This document shows, piece by piece, positions 17,910 through 26,908 of a DNA stretch of 64,000 nt (position 1 is its first letter; every line of letters begins with the position of its first letter). Made by a program: the position numbers and the translations under genes. The notes beneath the pieces are model-generated. The model did not search any database. It saw only the letters and a program-made list of their open reading frames with translations, and was not told the DNA's origin. The DNA is from CAVVDY01 sp963819645 (GTDB taxonomy: Bacteria; Acidobacteriota; Terriglobia; Terriglobales; Acidobacteriaceae): positions 677,431 to 741,430 of the forward strand of contig CAWFWZ010000014.1 in NCBI GenBank assembly GCA_963819645.1, written 5' to 3'.

Positions 17910-18356
17910 ATCTCTTTGGTCTGTTTCAGGTGAGTGGTTCCGCCTTGGCGGCGGAGCGCCTGCGGGCCGAGGTAGTGACCAGCAATCTGGCCAATGCCGA
18001 GAGTACGCGCACTCCGGAAGGCGGTCCCTATCGGCGCAAGATGGCTGTCTTCGAGAGCCGCAGCTCATCGCCGTTTCAGTTGCTGATGGCAGGTACCGGT
18101 TCGGCCAGCTCAGGGCGCCGATGCATCCGGCGGAGTTCGGGTCTCGCAGGTGGTAGAGGACGAGGCGCCCGCGATACGCAAGTACGAACCGGGACATCCG
18201 GATGCCGATGCTTCCGGCTATGTCGAGTATCCCAACATCAACCCGGTACAGGAAGTGGTCGACCTGGAGGGCGCGCAGCGGGCCTATGAGCTGAATGCCA
18301 GCGCCATCGCGGCGGCCAAGCAGATGATCCAGCAGTCGATTCAGATACTGCGGTGA
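17906..18356 (+). pseudogene. flgC: Flagellar basal-body rod protein FlgC, one +1 frameshift
   Basis: FlgC follows FlgB in the proximal rod. The N-terminal half has AERLRAEVVTSNLANAEST, the rod signature, and the C-terminal half, in another frame, has YVEYPNINPVQEVVDLEGAQRAYELNASAI, typical of FlgC. One extra base near 18116 separates them; without it the protein is 149 residues, close to normal. Position between flgB and fliE is the standard order. The break is likely a sequence error, since a rod mutant would be non-flagellate while all neighbours are intact. Confidence 0.9.
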
Positions 18357-18400
18357 GGGCTGCGTCAGGTTAGAAGCACGAGGCAGATGCACAAGGTTGA

Positions 18401-18712
18401 ATGTCCATGACGATCGATGCCTTAACTCCGGGTCTTCGCATACTGCCGGCGGACACGCCTCTGCGGTCGTCAGGCCCCGCCGGCAGCTCCGAGAAAACTT
18501 TCGGCCAGCAGTTGGAGAGCGCGGTATCGGGCGTCGATGTCGAGCAGCAGGACGCGCAATACAAGGTGAACAGTATGCTCGCGGGCGGCGGCACGGATGT
18601 GCACGACGCGATGATCGCGGTGCAGAAAGCCGACCTGTCGTTCCAGCTCATGCTGCAGGTGCGCAACAAGGTCGTGCAGGCTTATCAGGAAATTGAACGC
18701 ATGCAGTTCTGA
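18401..18712 (+). CDS. fliE: Flagellar hook-basal body protein FliE
   Basis: A 103-residue adaptor joining the MS ring (FliF) to the rod. The C-terminal half has the FliE signature: GGGTDVHDAMIAVQKADLSF followed by QLMLQVRNKVVQAYQEIERMQF. The N-terminus is variable. Two starts are possible (18401 or the ATG at 18407). Ends 11 bases before fliF. Confidence 0.95.
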   Translation: MSMTIDALTPGLRILPADTPLRSSGPAGSSEKTFGQQLESAVSGVDVEQQDAQYKVNSMLAGGGTDVHDAMIAVQKADLSFQLMLQVRNKVVQAYQEIERMQF

Positions 18713-18723
18713 GGTGATTCGCG

Positions 18724-20361
18724 GTGAGCGGCAGTAACCTGACATTGGCGCAGGTCCGGGAGCAGGGCCTGGAGTTCGTTCGCGGCCTTACCTGGAAACA
18801 GAGAATGCTGGTGGCAGGCGGCGGCCTTCTGGTGGCCGCGACGTTGTATGTCTTCGTTCAGCTCATCGGCAAGCCGGAATTTAAAACACTCTACTCCGGA
18901 TTGAACCCGCGAGATGCCGAGTCACTGGGCACCCAGCTCAAGGCCAGGCAGATCGCGTTTGAGATCAGTCCTGACGGCACGAGCGTGCTGGTTCCGGCCG
19001 ACAAATTGGATGCTGCCCGCCTCGAGGTCGCTTCGCAGCCATTGCCGGGTAGTGGTCGTATGGGCTTCGAGCTTTTCGACAAGCCAAACTGGGCAGGCAG
19101 CGACTTCAGCGAGAAGGTCAATTATCAACGCGCCCTCGAGGCCGAACTGGAGCGGACCTTGGGCTCGATGAGCGAGGTGGAGGCGGTACGGGTTCACCTG
19201 GTGATGCCTGCGGAGTCGCTGTTCACCGAACGCCAGCACGTCGCCAAGGCATCAGTCATGGTCAAGCTGCGATCGGCACAGTTGCCCGAGCGCTCCGAGG
19301 CAGCCATCCGTCAGTTGGTCGCCGGAGCCGTCGACCGCCTCACCCCTGAAAACGTGGTGGTGATCGATGCCGACACCCATCTCCCCGTCGGTGGTCCCGG
19401 AGGCGAATCCGGGGCAGGGGACCAGACCCTTGATCAGGAGCTTGCCAAGCGAGTCGTCGCCACGCTCGAACCAGTTGTGGGAACCGAGGGAGTACGTGCC
19501 AGTGTGCACGTCGAGCGCGATCCCACCTCGGGCGACGAGACCCAGGAGACCTATGATCCCAATTCGGCCGTCGCGCTCAGTATGACGCGCAGCGAAGAGC
19601 GTATGGGAGGCGACGCGCCGGGCGGAGTTCCCGGGACCAGCAGCAATCTTCCCAACGCAAAAGCCCCGGCAGCATCGAAGTCGGACTCGGGTGGCAACTC
19701 GACCAAGACCGAGACTGGAACCTATGCCGTGAATCACACGGTGCGCCACCTGATCGAACCGGCGGGCCGGGTCAAGCGCATCGCGGCTGCGGTGCTGGTC
19801 GACGATGTCACCGACTCGGAGATGCGCAACAACCAGCGTGTCGTAACCCGGCGCAAACGCAGCCCGGAAGAGATGAAGCAGATTGAAGGACTGGCGCGCG
19901 CAGCCTTGGGACTCGACACTGCCCGTGGCGACATGCTGGCGGTCGAAAACCTGTCGTTCCAGACCTTGCAGACCGAAGCCCCGGTTCCACCCACCAAGAC
20001 GGAGAGAATCCAGCGCATGTTGCGCAACTTTACGTGGCTCTTCCGCTATGCTGCGCTGGGCTGTCTCTTCGCCAGTGTTTATGTGCTGCTGCTGCGGCCA
20101 CTGAAGAAGCAGTTGCTGGCCACCTTCCGGGAACTACCCAAGCGGCTGGTTGCGAGCGCCGCCACAAAGGAGATTGGAGGAGTCGCGGTTCCGAGCAGTG
20201 CGGAGTTGGAGAGCATTCTAGGCAAGCCCGTCGGCGAGGGCGATGCCGCATTCAAGAAAATCTCGGTGCTGAAGAAGCACCTGGTTGAGAAAGTGCACAG
20301 TGAACCGGCCGGGGCCACGCGGCTCATCCAGAACTGGATGCACGAAGGCGGAGTCGACTGA
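18724..20361 (+). CDS. fliF: Flagellar MS-ring protein FliF
   Basis: FliF forms the membrane ring that houses the export gate and binds the C-ring. The 545-residue protein has TM1 at about 26-46, the YscJ/FliF ring-building domain (VNYQRALEAELERTLGSMSEVEAVRVHLVMP), a low-complexity periplasmic loop (about 290-330), TM2 at about 438-460 and a cytoplasmic tail for FliG. It uses a GTG start behind a GAGGTGA site. Two bases separate it from fliG. Confidence 0.96.
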   Translation: MSGSNLTLAQVREQGLEFVRGLTWKQRMLVAGGGLLVAATLYVFVQLIGKPEFKTLYSGLNPRDAESLGTQLKARQIAFEISPDGTSVLVPADKLDAARLEVASQPLPGSGRMGFELFDKPNWAGSDFSEKVNYQRALEAELERTLGSMSEVEAVRVHLVMPAESLFTERQHVAKASVMVKLRSAQLPERSEAAIRQLVAGAVDRLTPENVVVIDADTHLPVGGPGGESGAGDQTLDQELAKRVVATLEPVVGTEGVRASVHVERDPTSGDETQETYDPNSAVALSMTRSEERMGGDAPGGVPGTSSNLPNAKAPAASKSDSGGNSTKTETGTYAVNHTVRHLIEPAGRVKRIAAAVLVDDVTDSEMRNNQRVVTRRKRSPEEMKQIEGLARAALGLDTARGDMLAVENLSFQTLQTEAPVPPTKTERIQRMLRNFTWLFRYAALGCLFASVYVLLLRPLKKQLLATFRELPKRLVASAATKEIGGVAVPSSAELESILGKPVGEGDAAFKKISVLKKHLVEKVHSEPAGATRLIQNWMHEGGVD

Positions 20362-20363
20362 CC

Positions 20364-21383
20364 ATGGCGGCAAGCCCACATGCGCTCAACGGAATTCGCA
20401 AGGCGGCAGTCGTGCTGGTGCTGCTAGGGGAAGAGGCAGCCACCTCAATTTACCGGCACCTGAGTCAGCCGCAGGTGCAACGCCTCACGCGCGAAATCGC
20501 AGAGCTGAGCCGCATCGATCCGGAAACCGCCGCCAGCATATTGGAGGAGTACCACCGCCTCAGCCTGACCCAGGACTATCTCACCCAGGGCGGCGGCTCC
20601 TACGCGCACAACCTGCTGGTGAAGGCCTTCGGTGAGGATGGCGCCAAAGGGCTGATGGAGCAGGTGGCACGAGCGCAGCAGCTCAGCGCCAGTCAACTGG
20701 ATTCGCTGGAGAAGACCGACCCCCAGCAGCTGGCCCGCTTTCTCGAAGGCGAGCATCCCCAGACTATCGCTCTGATTTTGGCACATCTCGATTCCAAGCC
20801 GGCCTCGGCGTTGCTCATGAAGCTACCCGAGCAATTACGCGCCGAGTCGGTTAAGCGGCTGGCACTGCTGCGCAATTTCTCGCCGGAGATGGCGCAGAAG
20901 GTCTCCCTGGTCTTGCACAAGAAACTGCAATCGCTGGGCGAGCAGAGCCGTCGCGCTTACGCCGGATTCAAAGGCGTCGCCGACATGCTGAACCGCCTTG
21001 ATCCCAACACGGTGAAGGCGATTTTGGAGACCATTGAGTCGGAGGACGCCAAGTTGGCGCTCAGCATTCGCAATCTGATGTTCACCTTCGACGACCTGCT
21101 CGGCGTGCCTGAGGTTGGTATCCGTGAGTTGACCTCGCGGCTGGATAAGAAAGTGCTGGCCTTGGCGCTCAAGGGCGCGACCGTGGAGGTGCGCGATCAC
21201 CTGCTGAAGACCATGTCATCGCGCGCGGTCGAGATGCTGAAGGAAGACATGGAAGTGCTGGGCCCGGTGCGGGCTAAGGACATCAGCAAGGCGCAGCAGG
21301 AAGCCATCGCCCTTGCCCGCAAGCTGGAAGAAGAAGGAAAAATTGTGCTGAAGCCGGAGAGTGCGGATGAGTACGTTGTGTGA
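20364..21383 (+). CDS. fliG: Flagellar motor switch protein FliG
   Basis: FliG couples torque from the stator to the rotor and helps set direction. The 339-residue protein has the N-terminal FliF-binding region (LNGIRKAAVVLVLLGEEAA), the middle EHPQTIALILAHLDS motif and the C-terminal torque region with MFTFDDLLGVPEVGIRELTSRLDKKVLALAL and its charged residues. Length is normal. Its 3' end overlaps fliH by 17-23 bases depending on the fliH start. Confidence 0.97.
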   Translation: MAASPHALNGIRKAAVVLVLLGEEAATSIYRHLSQPQVQRLTREIAELSRIDPETAASILEEYHRLSLTQDYLTQGGGSYAHNLLVKAFGEDGAKGLMEQVARAQQLSASQLDSLEKTDPQQLARFLEGEHPQTIALILAHLDSKPASALLMKLPEQLRAESVKRLALLRNFSPEMAQKVSLVLHKKLQSLGEQSRRAYAGFKGVADMLNRLDPNTVKAILETIESEDAKLALSIRNLMFTFDDLLGVPEVGIRELTSRLDKKVLALALKGATVEVRDHLLKTMSSRAVEMLKEDMEVLGPVRAKDISKAQQEAIALARKLEEEGKIVLKPESADEYVV

Positions 21384-22041
21384 GCCGGTCACCCCGGAAG
21401 AAATCGAACAGCAGGCAAACGACGCGGTTTGGAATTTCAAGTATCCGACGATTGCTCCAGCGGGATTTCCCTCCGCCCGCGGGGCTTCACAGGCGGAACG
21501 GCAGGCCCGCATAGAGCGCGCCGAGGCTGCGGCCATCGAAGCCGCGCGCCAGAACGGTTTCGTGCAGGGTGAGACCCACGCGCAGTCCGCGATGACGCAA
21601 AGAGTGGAGCAGGAACGTCGCGCTATTGGCGAGGCGGTCGAGCGGTTCGCGCAGGACCGACGTGCCTACTTCCGCCATGTGGAGACTGACGTGGTGACTC
21701 TTGCGCTCGCCATCGCCCGCAAGCTGCTGCATCGCGAGGTGCAGATCGACCCACTGCTGCTCAGCGGAATCGTGCGTGTAGCTTTAGACCAGATTCAGGC
21801 CGGGTCGCAAGTTGTCTTGCGCTGTTCTTCGTCTGAGCAGGCGAGCTGGCAAAACTTCCTGTCCTCACTGCCGGAGAGCAACCGTGAAATCACGCTGGTG
21901 GCCGAGGAAGCTGTCGAGCGAGGCCGGGTGATGGTCGAGACCGTTGCCGGGAAGGCCGAAATCAGCCTGGAAGAGCAGCTCAAAGAGATTGAGAGTGGAT
22001 TCCTCGATCTGTTGCGCGCCGACGAGAAGCTGTCTTTATGA
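21367..22041 (+). CDS. fliH: Flagellar assembly protein FliH
   Basis: FliH is the peripheral-stalk-like regulator of the export ATPase FliI. The protein of about 224 residues is mostly charged helices: a variable N-terminus, an Ala/Glu/Arg-rich coiled coil (QAERQARIERAEAAAIEAAR) and a C-terminal FliH/HrpE-like domain with VVTLALAIARKLLHREVQIDP and LVAEEAVERGRVMVET. ATG at 21367 is preferred over GTG at 21361. It overlaps fliG and fliI (ATGA), indicating coupled translation. Confidence 0.9.
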   Translation: MSTLCEPVTPEEIEQQANDAVWNFKYPTIAPAGFPSARGASQAERQARIERAEAAAIEAARQNGFVQGETHAQSAMTQRVEQERRAIGEAVERFAQDRRAYFRHVETDVVTLALAIARKLLHREVQIDPLLLSGIVRVALDQIQAGSQVVLRCSSSEQASWQNFLSSLPESNREITLVAEEAVERGRVMVETVAGKAEISLEEQLKEIESGFLDLLRADEKLSL

Positions 22042-23342
22042 GCACTCCTTTGGCGAGATACCTGCGCCTGGTCGACGCCAGTCCCGAGTTGCGATGGCAG
22101 GGCAAGGTACGTCAGGTGACAGGCGGATTGCTGGAATCCGAGGGGCCTCCCTGCTGCCTGGGTGAGTGTTGTGAGGCGCGCGACTCGGCCGGGCAGGTTT
22201 ACTCAGGTGAGGTAGTTGGTTTCCGCGGCAATTCGGTCCTGGTGATGCCATTGGAGAAGCCAAGCGGCATTCGCTTCGGCGACCCGGTGTATGCCCTGGG
22301 TATTCGTCCGCACGTTGGAGTTGGCCAAGAGCTTCTCGGCAGAGTGATTGACGCGGGCGGTAACCCTATCGATGGCTGCGGGCGGATTGTATTACCTGAA
22401 CGTCATCCGCTGGATCAGCCGGCACCTGGAGCTCTGGATCGCGTCCCTATCCGCGACCCGCTGGGCTGCGGTATTCGCGCCATCGACGCTTTTGTTACCT
22501 GCGGACGAGGGCAGCGCCTGGGAATCTTTGGCGGCAGCGGCGTCGGCAAGAGCACGCTCATCGGCATGATGGCGCGCGGTACCTCGGCTGATCTGACGGT
22601 CTTGGGGCTCATCGGCGAACGTGGGCGTGAGGTGAACGAATTTCTTGAGGTACTGGGACGTGACGGCCGCGCGCGCTCGGTTGTGGTGGTCTCCACTTCC
22701 GACCAGTCGCCGCTTCTCCGCATTCGGGCAGCGCTCACCGCGACCGCGGTGGCCGAGTATTTCTGCCGCGCCGGCAAGAACGTGTTGCTGGTCGTGGATT
22801 CGCTGACGCGCTTTGCCATGGCCCAGCGCGAGATCGGCCTCGCAGCCGGCGAGCCTCCCACGGCCAAGGGATATACCCCGTCGGTGTTCAGCCTTCTGTC
22901 ACGGCTGGTGGAGCGCGCAGGACGTCTGGCCTATGGCAGCATTACTGCGTTCTACACCGTGCTGATGGAGGGAGATGATCTGCAGGACCCGCTGGTCGAT
23001 GCCGTTCGCTCACTGCTGGATGGACATATCGTCCTGGATCGCGGACTGGCTTCGCAGGGGCACTATCCTCCCATCGCTATCCTCGACAGCCTGAGCCGCT
23101 TGATGCCGGCGGTGGTTTCGCCTGAGCACCTTGCACATGCCTATCAGCTACGCGGGCTGCTGGCAGCTTACCGGCGTTCTGAAGATCTGATTCGCATTGG
23201 CGCCTACAATCGGGGTACCGATCCGCAACTTGATCGTGCCATCGCGTTGCTGCCGCATCTGGACAGTTTTCTCCGGCAGAAGCCAAACGAGGTCTCACCC
23301 ATGCCCGGTACGGTAGATCAATTCATGACACTGGGCTGCTGA
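22038..23342 (+). CDS. fliI: Flagellum-specific export ATPase FliI
   Basis: FliI is the F1-beta-like ATPase of the flagellar type III export apparatus. The 434-residue protein has Walker A GGSGVGKSTLIGMM (about 171-184), LIGERGREVNEFL, the Walker B strand NVLLVVDSLTRFAMAQREIGLA and the GYTPSVFSLLSRLVERAGR segment typical of FliI/YscN. Length is normal. It overlaps fliH by 4 bases and is followed one base later by fliJ. Confidence 0.97.
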   Translation: MSTPLARYLRLVDASPELRWQGKVRQVTGGLLESEGPPCCLGECCEARDSAGQVYSGEVVGFRGNSVLVMPLEKPSGIRFGDPVYALGIRPHVGVGQELLGRVIDAGGNPIDGCGRIVLPERHPLDQPAPGALDRVPIRDPLGCGIRAIDAFVTCGRGQRLGIFGGSGVGKSTLIGMMARGTSADLTVLGLIGERGREVNEFLEVLGRDGRARSVVVVSTSDQSPLLRIRAALTATAVAEYFCRAGKNVLLVVDSLTRFAMAQREIGLAAGEPPTAKGYTPSVFSLLSRLVERAGRLAYGSITAFYTVLMEGDDLQDPLVDAVRSLLDGHIVLDRGLASQGHYPPIAILDSLSRLMPAVVSPEHLAHAYQLRGLLAAYRRSEDLIRIGAYNRGTDPQLDRAIALLPHLDSFLRQKPNEVSPMPGTVDQFMTLGC

Positions 23343-23343
23343 C

Positions 23344-23793
23344 ATGGGATTTCGCTTCAGTCTGGAAACCGTTCTGCGCCTCAGGCGGAGCCTGGAAGAC
23401 GGCGAACGCCTGCGCCTGCAAAGCCTGTTAGTCGATCGGGCCCATCTGCAGACGCGAATTAGCGAGACCGTCGCTTCGCGCGCCGCGCTTGGCACGAGGC
23501 TCAACAGTTCGCTACAGCAGCAGACGATGTCCGCCGCCGAGATGCAATTTGCCGGGCAGCGGCTCCGCGCCTGCGATCTTCAATCCGCACGTTTGAATGC
23601 GTCGGTGGCCACTCTGACGCAACAGATTGAACGCCAGCAAGCGGTTTTGCTTCGTCGCCGCATCGATCGCAAAGTGTTGGAGCAGGTACGCGAGCGGCAA
23701 ATGGCGCGCTACGAGGCCGAGGCGCAGCATCGAGCGCAATTGCAATTGGAAGAGCTGTTTCTGTTGCGGAGGGCAAGAGAGCGAGTTAGCTAG
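23344..23793 (+). CDS. fliJ: Flagellar export chaperone FliJ
   Basis: A 149-residue all-helical coiled-coil protein starting MGFRFSLETVLRLRRSLEDGE, the characteristic FliJ N-terminus. FliJ forms the central stalk inside the FliI hexamer and handles export chaperones. It ends the flagellar block; fliK, flgD, flgE and later genes are not found here and must lie elsewhere. Confidence 0.88.
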   Translation: MGFRFSLETVLRLRRSLEDGERLRLQSLLVDRAHLQTRISETVASRAALGTRLNSSLQQQTMSAAEMQFAGQRLRACDLQSARLNASVATLTQQIERQQAVLLRRRIDRKVLEQVRERQMARYEAEAQHRAQLQLEELFLLRRARERVS

Positions 23794-23880
23794 TGGATAG
23801 GTGCTTCTTCTGAAGGTGTGCTTGTTTGTATCAGGGCGCACCTTTAGCTTTCTATGCGCCGTCGTAGGTCTCTCCGGGGT

Positions 23881-23925
23881 GTCATCCCGAGCGGAGCGCA
23901 GCGGAGTCGAGGGACCTGCAGTTTG
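23881..23925. repeat. Dispersed repeat, TGTCATnnCGAGCGnAGCG family, copy 1
   Basis: A short motif recurring in this window at 23881, 26375, 30256 and 34940, with core TCATnnCGAGnG...GAGGGAnCTnC. Copies differ by a few bases and lie next to gene ends. It looks like an intergenic repeat family of the genome. Confidence 0.6.
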
Positions 23926-24050
23926 CGCGCGTCGGAAGAACCCGCGCCGGATGGAAGTCAGCAACGAAAGGAACACACCATCCTCGCCTTTGCAAACGAG
24001 ACGGATTCCTCGCTTCGCTCGTAGTGACAAAATGGGAAGCCCGTTTGCGG

Positions 24051-24078
24051 CACAGCTGAAGCCGTGCCCTTTCAAAAC
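24051..24078. repeat. Palindromic repeat CACnGCTGAAGCCGTGCCCT, copy 1
   Basis: Nearly identical to the copy at 35103-35130, including the trailing TTTCAAA. The core GCACGGCTGAAGCCGTGC is a perfect palindrome in copy 2 and has one mismatch here. Confidence 0.65.
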
Positions 24079-24108
24079 AGGGCGGCGCTAACCACTGACC
24101 ACTAACCA

Positions 24109-25041
24109 CTACTTCCCCGATTCCCCCAGCTTCTCCAACTGCCGCCGCCAGTCTGTCTCCTCGACGAACGCGCGCGACTCGCGCCAGTTCGGTTGGACCT
24201 TCACGAACAGTTCGAGAAAGACTCGTTGGTTGAGCAGGCGCTCGATCTGGAGACGTGCCGCAGTGCCGATCTTCTTCAGCGTCGCACCCTGCTTGCCAAT
24301 CAGAATACCTTTCTGTCCGGCCCGCTCGACGTAGATGGTCGCGGCTATGCGCGTCAACTTCTCGCCTTCTTCGTACTGATCGATGAGCACGGTAGTGGCA
24401 TGTGGCACCTCCTGCGAGGTGTTCATCAGTACCTGTTCGCGGATCAACTCGGTGACGAGAAACCGTTCCGGCTGGTCGGTAATCTGGTCTTTAGGAAAGT
24501 AGCGCGGGCCTTCGGGCAGGGCTTTGATCACGCTGTCCAGCAATGTATCCAATCCCTGCCGCTTCAGCGCAGAAACCGGGATGATCTCCGCGAAGTCATG
24601 CAGCTCCTGATACTGCGCGATCATAGGCAGCAGCTTCTGCTTCTCGATGGCGTCGGTTTTGTTCAGCAGCAGAAAGACCGGCAGCCCGGTTTTCTTCGCA
24701 ACAGCGAGCACGGCCTGATCGTCGGGTCCGAACTTGCTCGTCGCATCGACGATGAGCAGCAGCAGGTTGCATCCCTCCAGCGCGTCATTGACCTCTTTCA
24801 TCATGCGCCGGTTCAGCGAATTAATCGGCTTGTGAATGCCGGGTGTATCGATGAGCACAATCTGGCCGGCGGGTCGTCCGGGCTTGCGCTCAACGTTAAC
24901 CATCCCCAATATGCGATTGCGGGTTGTCTGCGGCTTGCGGGTGACGATGGCCACCTTCTCGCCGACCAGCGAGTTGAGCAGCGTTGACTTGCCCGCGTTC
25001 GGCTTGCCGATGATGGAGACGAATCCGGAGTGAAAGGCCAT
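24109..25041 (-). CDS. era: GTPase Era
   Basis: Era binds the 3' end of 16S rRNA and assists 30S ribosome maturation. The 310-residue protein has G1 GKPNAGKSTLLNS (12-24), G3 DTPGIHKP, G4 NKTD, the AEIIPVSALKRQGLDTL G5 region and a C-terminal KH domain with the RNA-binding loop IGKQGATLKKIG. It starts one base after the CorC-like stop codon and is the last gene of the phoH-ybeY-corC-like-era group, a widely conserved order. Confidence 0.97.
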   Translation of the reverse strand: MAFHSGFVSIIGKPNAGKSTLLNSLVGEKVAIVTRKPQTTRNRILGMVNVERKPGRPAGQIVLIDTPGIHKPINSLNRRMMKEVNDALEGCNLLLLIVDATSKFGPDDQAVLAVAKKTGLPVFLLLNKTDAIEKQKLLPMIAQYQELHDFAEIIPVSALKRQGLDTLLDSVIKALPEGPRYFPKDQITDQPERFLVTELIREQVLMNTSQEVPHATTVLIDQYEEGEKLTRIAATIYVERAGQKGILIGKQGATLKKIGTAARLQIERLLNQRVFLELFVKVQPNWRESRAFVEETDWRRQLEKLGESGK

Positions 25042-25042
25042 C

Positions 25043-26314
25043 TCAGGCCTTCACCTGTTGCGCCGAATGACTCGCTTCCAGGCTGATGCGCACGCGATCG
25101 ACGCGGCGATCGGTGGATTCGAGCACCTCGAACCGAAGTCCATTTTCTTCGAATACTTCTCCGGCCTTGGGAATGTGCCCGGCCAGTTCGCTCACCAGTC
25201 CGGCCACGGTCGTGGCATCTTTCTCCTCCGGGCGCACTCCCAGCAGCTTCTCAATCAGGTCCAGGTCGGTGTTGCCGTTGAAGACGTAGGAGGTATCGCT
25301 TTCTTTCACAATCTCGCCCTTCTCGTGCTCATCGCGAATCTCGCCGACGATCTCTTCAACCAGGTCTTCAATCGTGACCAGGCCGCTCACGCCGCCATAC
25401 TCGTCCACCACGATAGCCATGCGGATGTTGTCGCGCTGCATATCGCGTAGCAGATCGCTGCCCAGTTTGGTCTCTGGAACAAAAAAGAGATCCGGCTTCA
25501 TGATGTCGCGTACAGTTTTGGTAGATGCTTCCTCGTCGGTCAGCTGCAGCAGGTCCTTGGCGAACACTATTCCCTTGATGTGATCGAGGTCGCCTTCGTA
25601 CACCGGAATGCGCGAGTAAGGGTACCGGTTAATGAGCTCGATTAAATTCTGCAGTGTGGTATCGATAGGCACCGCGATAATCTCAGGACGCGGGGTCATC
25701 ACCTCGTGTATCGTCTTGTCCCCGAACTCGACCACCGACTGGATCAAGTCACGATCGCTCTCTTCCAGGATGCCTTCCTCCTGCCCGGCCTCGATCAGTG
25801 CGTCGACAACCTCGGCGGAAGTCTCCGGTTCCTGCTCGGCATGCTCACGACTCAGTGCTGCCACAGAAAGCGCAAAGCTAAGCACCAAAGTCGCGGGCAT
25901 CGCGATCCAGATGAGTACGCGCAACACGGGCACGAAGTGAACCAGCCATTCGCCGCGGGTGCGCACGAAGAATATGTACGGCAACAGGCGATTGAACAGC
26001 ACGATGATGAATACCAGGCTGACCATCGCCTGTACGACGTCGAGCGCAACCCATCGCCTCTCCATGAACAGCAGCCAGCCTATGACCAATCCGATCGATG
26101 CCACACAGAGCTGTGTCAGCATGGCCATCGACAGCGCGGCGCGCTCTGATGTCACCTTCAGGCGAGGCTCAACCCGCTGTTCGTAGGCCTCGATGTTTTC
26201 CTGAAACTCGCGCGATAGGAACTTGCCCATCTCGGCGTAGAGACGATCGACGTAAGAGACGAGCGCCAGCAGCGCAATCAAAACCAGCAATACGATGGAT
26301 AACGGAATGGTCAT
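25043..26314 (-). CDS. CorC/HlyC-type CBS-domain membrane protein
   Basis: A 423-residue hemolysin-family protein. N-terminal membrane part with about four hydrophobic segments (1-25, 70-90, 97-115, 130-155); then a CBS pair (VMTPRPEIIAVPIDTTLQNLIELI ... IRMAIVVDEYGGVSGLVTIEDLVEEIVGEI) and a C-terminal CorC_HlyC domain (TTVAGLVSELAGHIPKAGEVFEENGLRFEVLE). Relatives take part in Mg2+/Co2+ efflux or envelope ion homeostasis; the ion here is unknown. It lies between ybeY and era, as in many genomes. Confidence 0.92.
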   Translation of the reverse strand: MTIPLSIVLLVLIALLALVSYVDRLYAEMGKFLSREFQENIEAYEQRVEPRLKVTSERAALSMAMLTQLCVASIGLVIGWLLFMERRWVALDVVQAMVSLVFIIVLFNRLLPYIFFVRTRGEWLVHFVPVLRVLIWIAMPATLVLSFALSVAALSREHAEQEPETSAEVVDALIEAGQEEGILEESDRDLIQSVVEFGDKTIHEVMTPRPEIIAVPIDTTLQNLIELINRYPYSRIPVYEGDLDHIKGIVFAKDLLQLTDEEASTKTVRDIMKPDLFFVPETKLGSDLLRDMQRDNIRMAIVVDEYGGVSGLVTIEDLVEEIVGEIRDEHEKGEIVKESDTSYVFNGNTDLDLIEKLLGVRPEEKDATTVAGLVSELAGHIPKAGEVFEENGLRFEVLESTDRRVDRVRISLEASHSAQQVKA

Positions 26315-26347
26315 GCGCGGCGGCCTCCGCGCTTGAGTGGCGTAGCT

Positions 26348-26896
26348 TCAGCTGCGCCATCTCGTCCCTCTGAGACTTGTCATCACGAGGGGACTTGGTC
26401 CGCGAGGGACCTGCTCTCTTGCGCGGCGACCACCCTTCGTCCGCTCAATCAATCCAAACGGCAACCCCAGTTCCTGGCGAAGCTGCGACTCGCGCGCACT
26501 CATTTCGCCATCATCGGATTCATGGTCGTACCCCGCCAGGTGCAGCAATCCATGGACGATCAGGATCTTCAACTCCGTAGTCAGTGAGTGCCCGAGAGCG
26601 GCAGCATTGCTCGCGGCAATCTCCCGCGCGATAGCGATGTCGCCACCGGCTCCAACTAGCGCGGGGAACGACAGCACGTCGGTCGGCTTATTTTTGTGAC
26701 GGAAGCGGCGGTTGAGCTCCTGCAACTCCCGCGCAGAGGTGATGCGGACGCTCAGTTCGCCCTCAAGTCCAATGGCACGCCGAGCCTTGGTGGTGAACAG
26801 GCTTAGCTCGCGCTGGCTGATTTTTCCCGATGTTCGTTCGATTTCGCTCACTTCGTTCAATGACAAATGGGAGGGCGACTGGCCCTCCCATTCCAT
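26348..26896 (-). CDS. ybeY: Endoribonuclease YbeY with repeat-derived C-terminus
   Basis: YbeY is a zinc-dependent RNase needed for 16S rRNA 3'-end maturation and ribosome quality control. The zinc motif HGLLHLAGYDH gives His115, His119 and His125; the upstream strand KPTDVLSFP is also conserved. The protein reads 182 residues, longer than the usual 150-160. The extra C-terminal residues (about 159-182, REQVPRGPSPLVMTSLRG) are coded by a copy of the genome's dispersed intergenic repeat, so the original stop seems to have been lost or overrun. Starts 12 bases after phoH. Confidence 0.93.
   Translation of the reverse strand: MEWEGQSPSHLSLNEVSEIERTSGKISQRELSLFTTKARRAIGLEGELSVRITSARELQELNRRFRHKNKPTDVLSFPALVGAGGDIAIAREIAASNAAALGHSLTTELKILIVHGLLHLAGYDHESDDGEMSARESQLRQELGLPFGLIERTKGGRRAREQVPRGPSPLVMTSLRGTRWRS
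26375..26420. repeat. Dispersed repeat copy 2, inside the ybeY 3' end
   Basis: ACTTGTCATCACGAGGGGAC followed by GCGAGGGACCTGCTCTCTTG matches the repeat seen at 23881, 30256 and 34940. Here it lies within the reading frame of ybeY and encodes its last residues. Confidence 0.6.
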
Positions 26897-26908
26897 GGTA
26901 ACAAGCTT

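Larger units (their letters stand above)
23794..24108. other. Convergent intergenic region with dispersed repeats
   Basis: A 315-base gap between fliJ (plus) and era (minus). It holds a copy of the GTCATCCCGAGCGGAGCGCA-type repeat, an opposite-strand relative near 24007-24035 (CTTCGCTCGTAGTGACA), and the GCTGAAGCCGTGCCCTTTCA repeat at 24055-24074. No gene and no clear rho-independent terminator. Confidence 0.55.
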
